The notes beneath the pieces are model-generated. The model ran no database searches. It was given only the letters and a program-made list of their open reading frames with translations, and was not told the DNA's origin. Made by a program: the position numbers and the translations under genes. This document shows, piece by piece, positions 24,251 to 32,772 of a stretch of 57,149 nt of DNA. This stretch comes from Thermodesulfovibrionia bacterium. Lineage in GTDB: Bacteria > Nitrospirota > Thermodesulfovibrionia > UBA6902 > BMS3Bbin08. Positions within the stretch are counted from its first letter, which is position 1. Each line of letters starts with the position of its first letter. The stretch spans positions 1 to 57,149 of the forward strand of contig JAUXYI010000063.1 in assembly GCA_030694425.1 (NCBI GenBank). Reading direction: 5' to 3'.

Positions 24251-25627
24251 TCATTCCAATCCGAATTTCTTTATCTGGTACCTTAGCGAATCGTAACTTA
24301 TATTAAGCAGTTTTGCAGCGAGGGTTTTATTATGTTCTGCCTTTTGAAGCGCCTGTATGATAAGGTCCTTTTCTAATTCTTCAAGGGATATTCCATCATC
24401 TGGAAGGATACATCTATATTTTGTAAGACAGCTCGCCCTTGCAGCTTCTAAAGGTAATTGTTCAGGCATTATCAATTCAGTGTTTTCAAGCACCACAATC
24501 CTCTCTATGACATTCTTCAATTCCCTCACATTACCGGGCCAGGAATAGGAAAGGAAGATTTTTTCTGCCTCAGGGGAAAAGCCTTTTGGATTGCTCTTTT
24601 TGTATTCAGTTGTAAAGTATCTGAGGAAATGCCTTGCAAGCGGAAGGATGTCCTCCTTTCTTTCCCTGAGCGGCAGTATATGGAGGGAAAATGTATTCAA
24701 CCTGTAAAACAGGTCCATCCTGAATTCCCCCTTTTCCACCGCTAAGCTGAGGTCTTTATTTGTAGTGACTATAACAGTGACATCTATGGGGAGCTCATTT
24801 TTACCTCCAATGCGTCTTATCGTCCTTTCCTCCAGCACCCTCAGGAATTTGCTCTGCAACCCTGTTTTCATGTCCCCTATCTCATCAAGGAGTATTGAGC
24901 CTCCGTCAGCAAGCTCAAAAAGACCTTTTTTATCAGACTTTGCGTCTGTGAATGCACCTTTTTCATAACCAAAAAGCTCACTTTCAAGAAGGGTCTCAGG
25001 CAGGGCAGTGCAATTAACCGGAATAAAAGGCGCGCACCTCAGGGTGCTATCACTATGTATCAAGGAATGGACACATCTTGCGAGAAGTTCCTTGCCGGTC
25101 CCGCTCTCCCCTGTAATGAGAACCATTGAAACACCTGCCTTTGCCATCTTATCAAGCTTTTCTTTTAACTCTTTTATTGCCTTTGACTCTCCAATGATGT
25201 CCTTATTAAAGGTCTCTGCAAATACCTTTCTCAGGTACTCAACCTCGTGCTTGAGTTTCCCCTTTTCTATGAGATTATTTATAACAATTTTTACCTTCTC
25301 TATATCAAGTGGTTTGGTTAGATAATCAGTGGCGCCGAATTTCATGGCCTTAACAGCGGTCTCAGCAGTGTCATCCGCTGTAAGCATTATGACCTCTGTG
25401 TCTATCCCTTGGGCTTTAATCTCCTGAAGTATATCAAGCCCGCTTTTTTCAGGGATATTTATATCAAGCAGTACTACATCAGGAGACCAGGAACTAATCT
25501 TATCAACCGCATCCTGTGCGCTGCCCTCGACGATTACTTCATAGCCCTCTTTTCTGAGCGCCCTTGAGAGCATTGATACAATAAGTTCTTCGTCATCCAA
25601 AAGAAATAGCTTACCCTTTTTTTTCAT
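24251..25627 (-). CDS. NtrC-family sigma-54 response regulator (GAFTDA variant)
   Basis: About 458 residues: receiver domain (DDEE, then VVLLDINIP with the phospho-Asp), an AAA+ domain with Walker A GESGTGKE and Walker B GGSILLDEIGDM, and a Fis-type helix-turn-helix at the C-terminus (LAAKLLNISYDSLRYQI). The sigma-54 contact loop reads GAFTDA rather than the usual GAFTGA. The partner is the heme-sensor kinase at 25805, encoded just upstream with a repeat element between. ATG 25627 follows an AAAGGTAA signal. Target promoters are unknown; a sigma-54 promoter occurs at 33988 and another at 52517. Confidence 0.92.
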   Translation of the reverse strand: MKKKGKLFLLDDEELIVSMLSRALRKEGYEVIVEGSAQDAVDKISSWSPDVVLLDINIPEKSGLDILQEIKAQGIDTEVIMLTADDTAETAVKAMKFGATDYLTKPLDIEKVKIVINNLIEKGKLKHEVEYLRKVFAETFNKDIIGESKAIKELKEKLDKMAKAGVSMVLITGESGTGKELLARCVHSLIHSDSTLRCAPFIPVNCTALPETLLESELFGYEKGAFTDAKSDKKGLFELADGGSILLDEIGDMKTGLQSKFLRVLEERTIRRIGGKNELPIDVTVIVTTNKDLSLAVEKGEFRMDLFYRLNTFSLHILPLRERKEDILPLARHFLRYFTTEYKKSNPKGFSPEAEKIFLSYSWPGNVRELKNVIERIVVLENTELIMPEQLPLEAARASCLTKYRCILPDDGISLEELEKDLIIQALQKAEHNKTLAAKLLNISYDSLRYQIKKFGLE

Positions 25628-25642
25628 GAAATTACCTTTATA

Positions 25643-25750
25643 ACACACCCCCAACCCCTCTTAATAGAGGGGAGTTCTATTGTTTCCCCTCTAAAAAGAG
25701 GGGATTAATGGAAGCACTTCTTTATTGAAGTGCTCCATTAAGGGGTGTGT
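25643..25750. mobile_element. Small non-autonomous palindromic element, copy 1
   Basis: Ends ACACACCCC / GGGGTGTGT (inverted). Inside are CCCCTCTTAATAGAGGGG, CCCCTCTAAAAAGAGGGG and GGAGCACTTC/GAAGTGC stems. About 60 bases from CCCCTCT to GGGGTGTGT are nearly identical to 34335-34404. There is no coding capacity. It sits between kinase and regulator genes. Confidence 0.75.
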
Positions 25751-25804
25751 ATTTTCATTCTCCTTTGTGCTCCCGACACTTCGGGATCGGCATGAATGTT
25801 TCAT

Positions 25805-27265
25805 TTAGTTTATTTTCTCTGGATTCCCGCTTTCGCGGGAATGACTTAATAAAGTAACCGGAAGAACAATCCTGAACGCTGTTCCCTCGCCCAGGGTGCT
25901 TTTCACGTTTATGTTACCTCCATGTTCCTCTACAATTCTTTTAGTAATAGCCAGGCCCATTCCAGTGCCTTTGGGCTTGGTTGTAAAAAATGGTTGAAAG
26001 ATTTGATCCATCATTTCTTTGCGAATTCCTTTGCCTGTATCAGCTATCTCTACCTGGATTGAATTTTTTGCCAAATCGTGGGAGGTTTTTATAGCTAATG
26101 TTCCACCGTTAGGCATTGCATCAACCGCATTAAGCAGTAAATTGAGGAATATCTGCTGTAGTTGCATCTGGTCAGCCATTATCATCGGAAGATTATTATC
26201 AAAGTCTCTCAAAACTTTAATCGCCTTTGAGTCATCAGGCGAAAGGTGCGGAATACTGATTGAAAATGTCAGGGAAATATCAATGATGTTATTTATATTT
26301 GTGGGTGTGAATTGCGGTTTAGGTGGTCGGGCAAAATTGAGAAGCTCCTTTAACAGTAATTCTATTCGTCTCACCTCCTTAATGGCCTTTAATAAAACAT
26401 CCCTATTTTCTTCTGAGATGCTGGAGTCCTCGCGCAAAACCTCCATTGAGACCTTAATGCCTGCAAGGGGATTTTTGATTTCATGGGCAAGCCCTGTTGC
26501 CAGCTCCCCGCACACACGCAGTTGTTCAGTCCGCTGCATATTAAGCATCTGCTCCTTTAATGAATCTGCCATTTCATTAAAAGATTTAGCCACCTCTCCA
26601 AACTCATCTTTCAGCCTTTCAATCCTGTAATCTAAATCACCACTTTTTAATCTCCGTGTTGCATTCAGGAGTATATTAAAAGGACCTGTAAATGACTTTA
26701 TAAAAACAAGACTTAAAACCGTTACCAAGAGAGGCCCGCTGGTTAATATTACAAAAAGCATGATTTTTGTATCTTCTATCTTTCCCATGGCTAATTTCGT
26801 CTTCTCAGTAAGACTACTGCTTGTCATTGTTATCATTTCATTAAGTTCTTTAATCAGGGAGTGTCCTATTGCAATGGCATCCTCTTTATAGAATCCTTTG
26901 ACATTCCCCTTTGCAGATGAAACTCTTCTCACTGTTTCTTCGTATTCCTGAAAACGATTTTTTAAATTAGAGAGCCTGTTCTTTATATTCTGGGTGTGAT
27001 GACAGTCAAAACATTTCTCAATTTCTCCCCCCAGGTTATTTGTATCCGTTAAGATGAGGACATAGTTTCCTTTCCCGGACTCAAGGTCAGACTGAGTCCT
27101 TACAACATTTATAAGCAGATGCTCTCTCAGTATTTCAACCTGATGGAGCTTTATAAGATTACTAAGTTCGGACGTAGTTGTTTCAATGATGACAATTATA
27201 TACAGGGTCAGGACGAAAAAAATCAAGGAAAAGACGGTTAGACCTATAAGTATCTTTTTCTTCAT
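25805..27265 (-). CDS. Histidine kinase with a periplasmic c-type heme motif
   Basis: A 486-residue protein. TM1 (about 5-27) and TM2 (about 168-192) enclose a periplasmic helical sensor with CFDCHH (Cys85, Cys88, His89), a c-type heme site. HAMP, a dimerisation/phospho-acceptor helix (GLAHEIKNPLAG) and an HATPase domain (NAVDAMPNGG, DTGKGI, GTGMGL) follow. Heme-containing sensors of this layout respond to redox state or small gases such as NO. The C-terminal tail (LLSHSRESGNPEKIN) is a translated REP. It precedes the NtrC gene, so the pair probably tunes a sigma-54 promoter to periplasmic redox state. Confidence 0.9.
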   Translation of the reverse strand: MKKKILIGLTVFSLIFFVLTLYIIVIIETTTSELSNLIKLHQVEILREHLLINVVRTQSDLESGKGNYVLILTDTNNLGGEIEKCFDCHHTQNIKNRLSNLKNRFQEYEETVRRVSSAKGNVKGFYKEDAIAIGHSLIKELNEMITMTSSSLTEKTKLAMGKIEDTKIMLFVILTSGPLLVTVLSLVFIKSFTGPFNILLNATRRLKSGDLDYRIERLKDEFGEVAKSFNEMADSLKEQMLNMQRTEQLRVCGELATGLAHEIKNPLAGIKVSMEVLREDSSISEENRDVLLKAIKEVRRIELLLKELLNFARPPKPQFTPTNINNIIDISLTFSISIPHLSPDDSKAIKVLRDFDNNLPMIMADQMQLQQIFLNLLLNAVDAMPNGGTLAIKTSHDLAKNSIQVEIADTGKGIRKEMMDQIFQPFFTTKPKGTGMGLAITKRIVEEHGGNINVKSTLGEGTAFRIVLPVTLLSHSRESGNPEKIN

Positions 27266-27321
27266 TGCTGATTTAAGTATAATAATGTTTATGGTATTTC
27301 TTCAAGTAGGAGATATGTAAG

Positions 27322-27746
27322 AATAGGTAAAGGTAAAGGTAAAGGCAAAGAAATGTATAAATCTTTTAAAGACATGCCGATTTGGAAGGAAGCAATGAGT
27401 ATAGCTGAACATATTTTCAGAATTACTGACAATCTGCCAAAGAAAGAGGATTATGGATTTACCTCACAAATCCGTCGAGCAGCATTAAGTATTTCTGCAA
27501 ATATTGCAGAAGCTTATGGACGAAATCATACAGCAGATAAAGTAAACTTTTACTATTTCGCAAGAGGTTCAATAACAGAAACACAAAGTCATTTGGATTA
27601 TGGAAGAAGGACAGAGTATCTTGAGAAGAAGATTGCTGAAGAACTTGATAGAAGATTATCCGAATTATATAACGATTTAAATAAAGTTATTTTGTCTCTC
27701 AAGGGTTTCCAGTAATGAATCTTCTCTACCTGTACCTTTACCTATT
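27322..27746. mobile_element. Four-helix-bundle cassette B: gene between inverted simple-repeat arms
   Basis: The left arm AATAGGTAAAGGTAAAGG... (27322-27350) and right arm ...GTACCTTTACCTATT (27727-27746) are inverted, with 14 perfect outer bases AATAGGTAAAGGTA. The enclosed gene starts 3 bases after the left arm and stops 11 bases before the right arm. The architecture is the same as cassettes A and C, but the arm sequence is unrelated. Confidence 0.55.
27353..27715 (+). CDS. Four-helix-bundle protein, bS23/IVS-encoded family
   Basis: A 120-residue intact member: SFKDMPIWKEAMSIAEHIF, YGFTSQIRRAALSISANIAE and a GSITETQSHLDYG helix. The RGS(I/C)xExxxxL block replaces the ELETQ block of the 7434 protein, so the two are different branches of the family. 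The ribosome binding site (AAAGGCAAAG) is formed by the repeat arm itself. Function is unknown; the protein is related to the accessory bundle (Avd) of diversity-generating retroelements, but no reverse transcriptase gene is present here. Confidence 0.88.
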   Translation: MYKSFKDMPIWKEAMSIAEHIFRITDNLPKKEDYGFTSQIRRAALSISANIAEAYGRNHTADKVNFYYFARGSITETQSHLDYGRRTEYLEKKIAEELDRRLSELYNDLNKVILSLKGFQ

Positions 27747-27800
27747 TACTATTTAAGACTATGCTAAAGAAGATTAAAGTGAAGAAAGAATAAGACACCG

Positions 27801-28631
27801 ATGGAAAGAACAGTTATTATACACTGCCATATATTCAAAAACGCAGGAACTATATTTGACAGGAGTCTTGAACGTAACTTTGGACAGGCTTTCTTTGTTC
27901 ATCGTGATGATGAAAAAATGAAAAAAGGTGCTGAATACCTGGGACCATTTCTACACGAACATACATATATTAAGGCTCTTTCAAGTCACCATATTAGATT
28001 TCCGTTACCTGATGTATCAAATACAAGATTGCTTCCAACGCTTATTATACGGCACCCCGTAGATAGAGTCGGGTCTGTTTATTTATTTGAACGCAAACAA
28101 GATGCACAGACCCCGGAGGCTATCAATATAAGAAAAATGTCATTCCAGAATTATGTATTGTGGCGCATGAAGCCAACGAATGAAGGAATTATTCGAAATT
28201 TCCAGACACGTTATTGTTTAGATGAACAATCTGAAGTGCTCAATGAAGAAAATTATAAGATAGCACAGAAACGCATACGCGAAACGCATCTACTCGGGCT
28301 TGTGGATTATTATGACGAGAGCATGGTGCTTTTTGAGGAAGTGCTACGTCCTTATTATCCAGATATTAATTTAGCATATATTAAGGAGAATGTTACCCTT
28401 GGAGGGGAAAGGGGGTTAGAGCAACGAGTTAACGCGATTTTTCAATCTCTCTCCATTGAAATTATAGACATCTTATTTGCCAATAACCAATGGGACCTCA
28501 TGTTGTATTTAGAGGCAAAATCAATCATTAAGGAACGTATGGCGAATACTCCTTATTTTACTGATAAATTAAATGATTTTTATCAAAGATGTCTTGCCTT
28601 GAGAAATAGAAGGCACTACAAACGCATTTAA
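27801..28631 (+). CDS. Sulfotransferase-family protein
   Basis: A 276-residue cytoplasmic protein. HIFKNAGTIFDRSL near the start matches the 5'-phosphosulfate (PAPS) binding loop, and TLIIRHPVDRVGSVY the 3'-phosphate binding strand and helix of carbohydrate or membrane sulfotransferases (Sulfotransfer_2-like). There is no signal peptide. It stands alone between cassette B and the secretion genes, with no sugar or PAPS-synthesis neighbours, and may have been acquired. The acceptor is unknown. Confidence 0.75.
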   Translation: MERTVIIHCHIFKNAGTIFDRSLERNFGQAFFVHRDDEKMKKGAEYLGPFLHEHTYIKALSSHHIRFPLPDVSNTRLLPTLIIRHPVDRVGSVYLFERKQDAQTPEAINIRKMSFQNYVLWRMKPTNEGIIRNFQTRYCLDEQSEVLNEENYKIAQKRIRETHLLGLVDYYDESMVLFEEVLRPYYPDINLAYIKENVTLGGERGLEQRVNAIFQSLSIEIIDILFANNQWDLMLYLEAKSIIKERMANTPYFTDKLNDFYQRCLALRNRRHYKRI

Positions 28632-28755
28632 TCATTATCCCCTTCTGCCCTTCTTTCCCGCCCCCCTAACGTTTTGCTACTTATCATAATTTTTTGTATA
28701 AAATTTGCATTGTGCATGTGGTAAAATGATAAAATTGGAAACGCACTTAGAGATA

Positions 28756-29718
28756 ATGGGTGGCAAAAAGGGGATAGCCCTTGTCGCAGTGTTATGGGTA
28801 TTAGCTATATTGATGGTGATTGTCCTTTCCTTTTCCTTTGCAGTGAGGGTGGAGACTCATTCCACACTCTCCTTTAAGGAAGACATGGAAAAAAGATTCC
28901 TTGCCGAGGCGGGGATAGAGAGAGGAATTATGGAGGTCTTCTATAGAAATGCAAATAAAGGTCAGAGAACCATTTTAGAAGGCATGGAGGTATGGAATAT
29001 TGATGGCAAACCTTATAGGGTTCAAACAGATAATGGTTTTTACACAGTCAGTATTACTGACGAATCAGGAAAAGTAGACATAAACACAACACCTGATGTA
29101 ATATTAAGAAATTTATTAATAAATCTTGGTCTTGAATTAGAAAATGTTGACACGATTGTGGATTCCATAATGGATTGGAAGGACCCCGATGAGTTACACA
29201 GGCTTCATGGCGCTGAGAGTGATTACTACATGCTTTTGCCAAATCCATATAAAGTAAAAAATGCCAATTTTGATACATTAGAGGAACTTTTAATGGTTAA
29301 CGGTGTAACACCTGAGATATTATATAGGAGCAAAGAAAAAAAGGGTATCATAGATTTTCTTACGGTCAATTCAGGAACAGGTGCAATTAATATAAATGCA
29401 GCGTCCAGGGAGGTCTTAATGGCTGTTCCAGGCATTACACCTGAGGTCGCAGATGAAATAATAAATCAGAGGCAAATTAAAGAGATTAGCTATTTTCAGG
29501 GAATAAAGGGGATTCCTGAAGAAAATTATCCCCTTGTAGAGCCTTATGTAACCACAGAAGGTGCCCATACATTCGCCATTGAATCTGTTGGATACAAAGG
29601 TAATAAGAAGGCGGGCTATGGTATTAAGGCAATCGTTGTTGTTGTCGGTGATGATGACAAATACGAGTATCTTTATTATAAAAAGGGGTACGAGGGTTCA
29701 AGGATTCAGGTGAATTAA
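28756..29718 (+). CDS. gspK: GspK-like minor pseudopilin of type II secretion
   Basis: About 320 residues. A prepilin leader MGGKKG is followed by the hydrophobic helix IALVAVLWVLAILMVI, lacking Glu at position 5 as usual for GspK. A large GspK domain follows, including DxNTxPDVILRNLL, DSIMDWKDPDE and NINAASREVLMAVPG (helix-hairpin-helix type). The frame could start at 28705 or 28726, but the Met at 28756 gives a normal short leader. GspK caps the pseudopilus tip. The C-terminal residues (EGSRIQVN) come from the GAGGGTTCAAGGATTCAGG simple repeat. Confidence 0.88.
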   Translation: MGGKKGIALVAVLWVLAILMVIVLSFSFAVRVETHSTLSFKEDMEKRFLAEAGIERGIMEVFYRNANKGQRTILEGMEVWNIDGKPYRVQTDNGFYTVSITDESGKVDINTTPDVILRNLLINLGLELENVDTIVDSIMDWKDPDELHRLHGAESDYYMLLPNPYKVKNANFDTLEELLMVNGVTPEILYRSKEKKGIIDFLTVNSGTGAININAASREVLMAVPGITPEVADEIINQRQIKEISYFQGIKGIPEENYPLVEPYVTTEGAHTFAIESVGYKGNKKAGYGIKAIVVVVGDDDKYEYLYYKKGYEGSRIQVN

Positions 29719-29759
29719 ATCAAAAATAAAAGGGCAAAAGTCTAAAAGAGTGAATTGTT

Positions 29760-29841
29760 TGTCATTCCCACGAAAGTGGGAATCCAGAGAAAAAAGGAAC
29801 TGGATTCCCGATTATCCCGAAGCATCGGGACGGGAATGACG
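29760..29841. repeat. REP pair between gspK and gspL
   Basis: GTCATTCCCACGAAAGTGGG and CCCGAAGCATCGGGACGGGAATGAC arms. Confidence 0.85.
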
Positions 29842-29905
29842 ATAAAGAAGATTTAGATTACAGTAATGTTGGTTTACCCACTTGAAATGGGAAAGAACCA
29901 AATTT

Positions 29906-31495
29906 ATGATAAATACAATCACTATTAAAAGATTAACATCTGTTGCCTCTAATTATGCAGCAAAACTGAGGACATTATGGTCTCCTCTCTGGAGGCTGCT
30001 CACCTTTGGCGCTGATAATATAATCCTGCCAAAGAAGAGTCTTTGTATCTCTATTGAGAAGGCTGCCATATCTCTGGCTTATGGAACAAGATTTCTCACA
30101 CGGATAAAAATAAATGCCTTGAGAAAATACCCTTTAAAAGAGGAAGGATACCCCCGACCAGAAGAACTTGCCTCCACCATTCCCTTGGTAGTTAGCGAAC
30201 TAAAAGCTGTAAAGGCTGAGATAACGCTGAATATTCCAAAGAAATGGGTAGTTATAAAAAAGGTAGAGCTGCCTATCACTGCTAAAGAAAATCTCAAGGG
30301 AGTTATGTCTTACGAAATGGATAGGTTAACACCTTTTAGCTCTGAAGAGGCGCTCTATGACTTTAAGACACTAAAAGAGGATGATAAAAATATCATTATT
30401 TTACTAGTGGCAGTAAGGGCTGATTTAGCAAATAAATACATGGACTTGCTCAGGGGAAAGGGCATTTATGTCAGCAGGTTAAGTGTCAATCTCTCAGGTA
30501 TCGGGTGTTTATCTCATTACATAGAGAGAAATAGAGATTCCATCTTTGTAGAGATAGATGAAAATGAATATGAAGGCGCCTTATTTACCGATGGTTCTAT
30601 AGCAGAGGTGTTCAGGGGTAATTTCCCTCAAGGGAATGACAGCTCATCGGAAATCCGAAAGGTAGAGACAATTTTAAAGGAAATTGCTCCCCTTGCAGAG
30701 ACCGCAAAAAAGGAAAGACAAACACCCCAGCTCATGATTTCCTTAAAAAACATCGCGCCCTCCTTTGGAGAAATGCTGAAGCAAGGAACAGACCTGCCTG
30801 TCAAGATATTTGCTGAAATCGATATAAAACTCAGGTACCCTCAGGGTCAAAAACATCTTCCTTATGCTGCCATAGGAGGTGTATTGGAGGAATTATGTCA
30901 ATCGGAGATTTGCTGGGGCGGAAAGGCTAAGGGATTTAATCTGCTTAAGAAGGGAGTCCATGAAAGGCAAAAGACACCCCTGTTTTTTACAATAATCTTT
31001 TTACTCATAATCGCAGCCCTATGGCTTGGTTATACGCTCATGCCCCTTAAAATAGAAGAAAAGAGGCTTGGGAAGATTGACAGCGGAATAGCCATTAGAA
31101 AGGGTGATATCAAGAAATTTGAATGGCTCACCAAAGATATTGAAGAGATTCAAAAAGAAATCTCCGACATAAGAAGTTTAAAGGAAAGTAGGCCAATGGC
31201 TCTGGATATCTTGAGGGAGCTTACAACCATCCTTCCCAAAAATGCATGGCTTACAAGGATGCATATCACAGAAAACATGGCAGAGGTTGAAGGTTACGCA
31301 GGTTCAGCTACAGGGCTTTTACAAAAACTTGAAACATCAAGATATTTCAAAAAGGTTGAACTCTTATCTCCTGCCTTTAAGGATATTAAAAAGGGTGTTG
31401 ATAGATTCAGTATAAGAATGGAGATAGAGGGCGCAAAGAAAAAGGAGACAACCACAAAAGGATTGGAGGAAGGAGTCGTGGATGAGGGGTTCTAA
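29906..31495 (+). CDS. gspL: GspL/PilM-PilN-like type II secretion platform protein
   Basis: About 529 residues. The cytoplasmic actin-like PilM/GspL domain includes IEKAAISLAYG, then LPITAKENLKGVMSYEMDR. One transmembrane helix lies near residues 365-385 (PLFFTIIFLLIIAALWLGY), and a periplasmic coiled and ferredoxin-like PilN domain follows (LTTILPKNAWLTRM). GspL links the GspE ATPase to the pseudopilus platform. ATG 29906 is preferred over TTG 29882. It overlaps gspM by 14 bases. Confidence 0.88.
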   Translation: MINTITIKRLTSVASNYAAKLRTLWSPLWRLLTFGADNIILPKKSLCISIEKAAISLAYGTRFLTRIKINALRKYPLKEEGYPRPEELASTIPLVVSELKAVKAEITLNIPKKWVVIKKVELPITAKENLKGVMSYEMDRLTPFSSEEALYDFKTLKEDDKNIIILLVAVRADLANKYMDLLRGKGIYVSRLSVNLSGIGCLSHYIERNRDSIFVEIDENEYEGALFTDGSIAEVFRGNFPQGNDSSSEIRKVETILKEIAPLAETAKKERQTPQLMISLKNIAPSFGEMLKQGTDLPVKIFAEIDIKLRYPQGQKHLPYAAIGGVLEELCQSEICWGGKAKGFNLLKKGVHERQKTPLFFTIIFLLIIAALWLGYTLMPLKIEEKRLGKIDSGIAIRKGDIKKFEWLTKDIEEIQKEISDIRSLKESRPMALDILRELTTILPKNAWLTRMHITENMAEVEGYAGSATGLLQKLETSRYFKKVELLSPAFKDIKKGVDRFSIRMEIEGAKKKETTTKGLEEGVVDEGF

Positions 31496-32033
31496 GAGAT
31501 TTATGGTCATGATACTACTGATGATTATACTCCTAAGTATTGTTATGTACCGGTATGGTTATCTGGAGATTCAGAGGGATATATCCTCAATTAAAGAAGA
31601 ACAGGAAATAAAGACAAAGATCATTGAAAAGTATATTACCCTTATATCAGAGATACCCAATCTTGAGAAGGAACTTGCTTTATTGAAGGAGATAAGAGGC
31701 TTTTATAATACAGAAATGATAGAAGGGGAAACCTATTCTATTGCATCAGCATCGCTTCAGGACATGGTTAAGGGGATTATAACAGGCATGGGCGGGAAGG
31801 TCTCCAGCGAGCGGATGGGGCAAATTTTAGATTTAGGAAAATTTAAGGTAATAAATGTAAGTATAGACGGGGCCATGCCCGATGTGAAGACGCTTAGCGA
31901 TGCCCTCTATGCCATTGAAACACATACCCCATCTCTTTTCGTGAGAGAGATAGATGTAAATATAAGAGACTATAGAGAGCCACGGGAACTTGGAGTAAAG
32001 GTGGGGGTATCAGCGTTAACGAGTGGAAAGTGA
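31482..32033 (+). CDS. gspM: GspM/PilO-like type II secretion platform protein
   Basis: A 183-residue protein with one N-terminal transmembrane helix (about residues 8-25), a coiled segment and a ferredoxin-like periplasmic domain (FKVINVSIDGAMPDVKTLSDAL ending with PSLFVREIDV). It partners with GspL, as size and overlap indicate. ATG 31482 lies inside the end of gspL. Confidence 0.85.
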   Translation: MRGSKRFMVMILLMIILLSIVMYRYGYLEIQRDISSIKEEQEIKTKIIEKYITLISEIPNLEKELALLKEIRGFYNTEMIEGETYSIASASLQDMVKGIITGMGGKVSSERMGQILDLGKFKVINVSIDGAMPDVKTLSDALYAIETHTPSLFVREIDVNIRDYREPRELGVKVGVSALTSGK

Positions 32034-32067
32034 AAAAAATAATAAGGGAAATGAAATTCATAATTTA

Positions 32068-32155
32068 CAAAATCCCCCTCACCCTATCCCTCTCCCGCAA
32101 GGGGAGAGGGGATTTAAGAATTCCCCCTCCCTTGACGGGAGGGGGCGAGGGGGAG
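32068..32155. repeat. GC-rich palindromic pair between gspM and gspC
   Basis: CCCTCTCCCGCAAGGGGAGAGGG and CCCCCTCCCTTGACGGGAGGGGG stems, nearly the same as the pair at 16083-16169 in inverted context. Confidence 0.85.
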
Positions 32156-32174
32156 GGTGGAAGAGGATTTTCAA

Positions 32175-32762
32175 ATGAACTATCTTTTAAGAAGTATTAA
32201 TATCTTGAACGTTATACTGGCAGTAATTATTTTATTATTTGCTAATTATGCGGTCCTGCCTTTACTAAAAATGGACATTAAATATACCCTTCCTATAAGT
32301 AAGAAACTAGATAAAAATAAAGTGGAAGAACCTGCCGGGAGAGCGGGTACCCCCTTTATAGACTACATAATCGTAGCCGAGCAAAACCCCTTTCACCCTG
32401 AAAGGATAACACCTGCCATGCCTGTTGATAAAAAGGATGAAAAAACCCTAAGACCTGAGATTGTTCTCTATGGAACAGTGGTATCAGAGGAAATAAGCCT
32501 TGCCTATATTGAAGATAAGAACTCTCCTTTAGCCACGCCCGGCAGGGGAAACCGGCTTAAGGTAATAAGGAAAGGCGATGGCATAAGCGGCTTTATTCTT
32601 AAAGAAATTCAGCATGATAAAATAGTGATGGTCAGGGGCGAGGAAAAGATGACGGTTTACCTCACCTCACCTGCAAAGAGAAGGGCATCGTCTTTACCTC
32701 AGTCTAAGTCCCCGCCAGCTTCTACCCCTCCACAAACAACTGTTTCAGGATCGGAGCAATAA
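32175..32762 (+). CDS. gspC: GspC-like type II secretion protein (short, HR domain only)
   Basis: About 195 residues: one N-terminal transmembrane helix (residues about 10-30), a proline-rich linker, and an HR-like domain with PEIVLYGTVVSEEISLAYIED and DGISGFILKEI. No PDZ domain follows; the C-terminus is a low-complexity Ser/Pro tail. GspC normally bridges inner-membrane platform and GspD secretin. AGAGGA precedes ATG 32175. It is the last gene of the plus-strand K-L-M-C block. Confidence 0.8.
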   Translation: MNYLLRSINILNVILAVIILLFANYAVLPLLKMDIKYTLPISKKLDKNKVEEPAGRAGTPFIDYIIVAEQNPFHPERITPAMPVDKKDEKTLRPEIVLYGTVVSEEISLAYIEDKNSPLATPGRGNRLKVIRKGDGISGFILKEIQHDKIVMVRGEEKMTVYLTSPAKRRASSLPQSKSPPASTPPQTTVSGSEQ

Positions 32763-32772
32763 AGTACCTAAT

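Noticed and set aside
27322-27746. Diversity-generating retroelement, because of the Avd-like bundle protein
   Set aside because: There is no reverse transcriptase gene and no template/variable repeat pair in the window.
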